A stretch of DNA of 7,296 nucleotides, taken from the NCBI GenBank assembly GCA_024689165.1, contig JAILDS010000314.1, positions 1 through 7,296 of the forward strand. The letters are read 5' to 3'. This document shows positions 5,460 to 7,296 of this stretch, piece by piece. This stretch comes from Clostridia bacterium. Lineage in GTDB: Bacteria; Bacillota; Clostridia; Oscillospirales; Acutalibacteraceae. The stretch's first letter is position 1. Each line of letters starts with the position of its first letter. The translations under genes and the position numbers were made by a program. A model generated the notes under the pieces. The model ran no database searches. It was not told where the DNA came from and saw only the letters and a list, made by a program, of their open reading frames with translations.

Positions 5460-6782
5460 ATGAAGCCGTTTGAATACGATCGTGTGCCGCACTGCTCGTT
5501 CTGCAACAAGCCGAGCAGCGAGGTCGAAATGACGTTGAGATCGCCCGCGCGTCCCGACGTTTTTATCTGCGACGACTGCATCGACCGTCTGGCTGAGCAG
5601 ATCGCGAAGGCAAGGGGCGTGCCCATGCCTCGCATGCGGGACCGCGAACGCCCCCGCACAGTCGGGTCCGGCCGTCCGCTTCCCTCCCCCGCGGAGCTCA
5701 AAGCGAAGCTCGACGAGTACGTCATCGGGCAGGATGAGGCAAAGGTCGCGCTGTGCGTATCCGTTTACAACCACTACAAACGGATCTATAAAAAGACCAG
5801 AAGCGACGTCGAGCTGCAAAAGAGCAACATCCTGCTTCTGGGCCCCACCGGTACGGGCAAGACCATGCTCGCCCAGACGCTCGCCAAGCTGCTCGACGTG
5901 CCGTTCGCCATCACCGACGCCACCACGCTGACGGAGGCGGGCTACGTCGGCGAGGACGTTGAGAACATCCTTCTGAGGCTCATCCAGGCCGCTGATTACG
6001 ACGTTGAACGCGCGGAACAGGGCATCATCTACATCGACGAGATCGACAAGATCGCGCGAAAGAGCGAAAACGCCTCGCTGACCCGCGACGTGAGCGGCGA
6101 GGGCGTACAGCAGGCGATGCTGAAGATCCTCGAGGGCACCGTGGCGTCCGTCCCCCCTCAGGGCGGCAGGAAGCACCCGCAGCAGGAATTCATCCAGATC
6201 GACACAAAAAACATCCTGTTCATCTGCGGCGGAGCCTTCGACGGGCTTGAAAAGATCATAGCCAAGCGGACGAACGAGTCTTCTTTGGGCTTCGGCGCGG
6301 ACGTACGCAGCCGCAGCGAGCTCAACAAGGCCGACGTTTTTTCCGGCGCCATACCGGAGGACCTTGTGCGCTTCGGGCTTATCCCGGAGCTTGTCGGCAG
6401 GATACCCGTCATCAGCGCGCTGCACGACCTTGACAGAGAGGCGCTCGTCCGAATCCTCAGGGAGCCTCGCAACTCGCTCGTCAAACAGTACAAGGCTCTG
6501 TTCAAGATCGACAATATCGAGCTTGACTTTGCACCGGAGGCGCTCGACGCGATCGCAGACAAGGCGATAGAACGCAAGACCGGCGCGAGAGGGCTTCGTT
6601 CCATTATGGAAAAGACCCTGCTGGGGCTCATGTACTCCTGCCCGTCCGACAGCTCGATAGCGTCCGTCACGATCACAAAGGACTGCGTTGACGACCCGGA
6701 TTCCGGCGAGCCCGTGATAGAGTACCGCGAAAGCGATGAGGATGAAATGAACGGCGACATGGCCATTTTCGCGCAGAACTGA
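5460..6782 (+). CDS. clpX: ATP-dependent Clp protease ATP-binding subunit
   Basis: A hexameric AAA+ unfoldase that recognises substrates and feeds them into ClpP. The N-terminal zinc-binding domain has C12-X2-C15 and C37-X2-C40. Walker A is GPTGTGKT at 128-135, the pore-1 loop GYVGED at 161-166, Walker B IIYIDE at 189-194 and the pore-entry RKH loop at 237-239. The ClpP-docking loop is LGF at 276-278, where many bacteria have IGF. The arginine finger R314 (PELVGR) and sensor-2 R377 (GARGLR) are both present, so the enzyme looks fully functional. At 440 residues it is slightly longer than E. coli ClpX (424). The start is two bases after the clpP stop and no Shine-Dalgarno sequence is seen close upstream, which suggests translation coupled to clpP. 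Confidence 0.97.
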   Translation: MKPFEYDRVPHCSFCNKPSSEVEMTLRSPARPDVFICDDCIDRLAEQIAKARGVPMPRMRDRERPRTVGSGRPLPSPAELKAKLDEYVIGQDEAKVALCVSVYNHYKRIYKKTRSDVELQKSNILLLGPTGTGKTMLAQTLAKLLDVPFAITDATTLTEAGYVGEDVENILLRLIQAADYDVERAEQGIIYIDEIDKIARKSENASLTRDVSGEGVQQAMLKILEGTVASVPPQGGRKHPQQEFIQIDTKNILFICGGAFDGLEKIIAKRTNESSLGFGADVRSRSELNKADVFSGAIPEDLVRFGLIPELVGRIPVISALHDLDREALVRILREPRNSLVKQYKALFKIDNIELDFAPEALDAIADKAIERKTGARGLRSIMEKTLLGLMYSCPSDSSIASVTITKDCVDDPDSGEPVIEYRESDEDEMNGDMAIFAQN

Positions 6783-6813
6783 AGCCGCTTCTCACGGACA
6801 AGGTGATTTGTTT

Positions 6814-7296
6814 ATGAAAAAGCTTGCGTCAATCCTCCTTGCCGCTCTGATAACAGCCGTCTGCTTCATGCCGACGGCTTTTGCGGATTATACCAATTCT
6901 ATCCAGGAGGAGCTCAACTGCAAGGCGCTATATATGATATGCTCCGACAACGGGGAGGTCATATACGCGAAGAACGAGACGGAGCAGCGCAGCATAGCCT
7001 CTCTGACAAAGCTTATGACGGCCGCGGTGGTCCTCAAAAACGTTGAAGACCTTGAGGACACCGTGACCTGCTCTTACGAGGCGATACATTCGCTCGACGG
7101 CACGAATTCCTCGGTAGCCGGGCTGTACGCGGACGAGGAGCTGACCGTCAAGCAGCTGCTGTACCTGCTGCTCGTGGGATCAGCTAACGACGCCGCCAAC
7201 GTTTTGGCGGAATACGTCGGTGGCACTATCGAAAGCTTTGTTGAGAAAATGAACGCCCTGAGCGCGGAGATAGGCTGTACGGACACGCATTTCACG
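6814..7296 (+). CDS. D-alanyl-D-alanine carboxypeptidase, peptidase S11 family (3' end outside window)
   Basis: A low-molecular-weight penicillin-binding protein of the DacA/DacF type that removes the terminal D-alanine of peptidoglycan stem peptides outside the membrane. The first 161 residues are present and the frame is open to the right edge. A signal peptide is clear: MKK, a hydrophobic stretch at about 4-20, and an AFA site with likely cleavage after A24. The active-site motif S63-L-T-K66 (SxxK) and S123-A-N125 (SxN) are in the family's usual spacing; the KTG motif would lie beyond the window. ATG at 6814 follows AAGGTGAT (6800-6807), a strong ribosome binding site. It lies 31 bases after clpX with no terminator or promoter seen, so it is probably in the same transcription unit. 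Which paralogue it is cannot be decided from this part. Confidence 0.9.
   Translation, partial: MKKLASILLAALITAVCFMPTAFADYTNSIQEELNCKALYMICSDNGEVIYAKNETEQRSIASLTKLMTAAVVLKNVEDLEDTVTCSYEAIHSLDGTNSSVAGLYADEELTVKQLLYLLLVGSANDAANVLAEYVGGTIESFVEKMNALSAEIGCTDTHFT

Noticed and set aside
5121..6425. A 434-codon open frame on the minus strand opposite clpP and clpX
   Set aside because: Both sense genes have complete catalytic motifs. The reverse frame is kept open by GC-rich third positions and shows no family signature.

Overview
This window looks like a core chromosomal segment of a GC-rich Firmicute, most likely an uncultured gut-type member of the Clostridia. The best evidence is ribosomal protein L27, which carries the Firmicutes N-terminal extension (MLNINLQLFA before HKKG), together with the gene for its processing protease Prp between rplU and rpmA. 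The clpP-clpX order after tig, strong AGGAGG-type ribosome binding sites and AT-rich sigma-A-like promoters between GC-rich genes agree with this. Species cannot be named from the sequence.

Layout. (1) Positions 1-441, minus strand: the N-terminal part of an unrecognised polytopic membrane protein, running off the left edge. (2) Positions 442-547: a short AT-rich divergent promoter region in which the two opposed -35 hexamers form one 16-bp perfect palindrome. (3) 548-1198: nth, endonuclease III. (4) 1190-1300: a promoter whose -35 box lies in the last codons of nth, then a folded leader upstream of rplU that is probably the autoregulatory L21 leader. (5) 1301-3160: rplU, prp, rpmA and ispE on the plus strand, closed by a strong intrinsic terminator at 3253-3290. 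(6) 3322-3418: an extended -10 promoter and short leader. (7) 3419-7296: tig, clpP, clpX and the start of a penicillin-binding-protein type D-Ala-D-Ala carboxypeptidase gene that runs off the right edge.

How the genes fit together. The rplU-prp-rpmA block makes two large-subunit ribosomal proteins and the cysteine protease that trims L27. ispE adds a step of the MEP isoprenoid pathway. The tig-clpP-clpX block makes the ribosome-bound chaperone and both parts of the ClpXP protease, so nascent-chain folding and regulated proteolysis share one promoter. nth is a base-excision repair gene with its own promoter.

Nothing here looks like a mobile element, CRISPR array, defence system or biosynthetic cluster. 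The notable points are regulatory (the palindromic divergent promoter, the L21 leader, SD-less coupled starts) or matters of local gene order (ispE in place of obg after rpmA; a carboxypeptidase in place of lon after clpX), plus a long acidic tail on trigger factor. I found no convincing new biological system.
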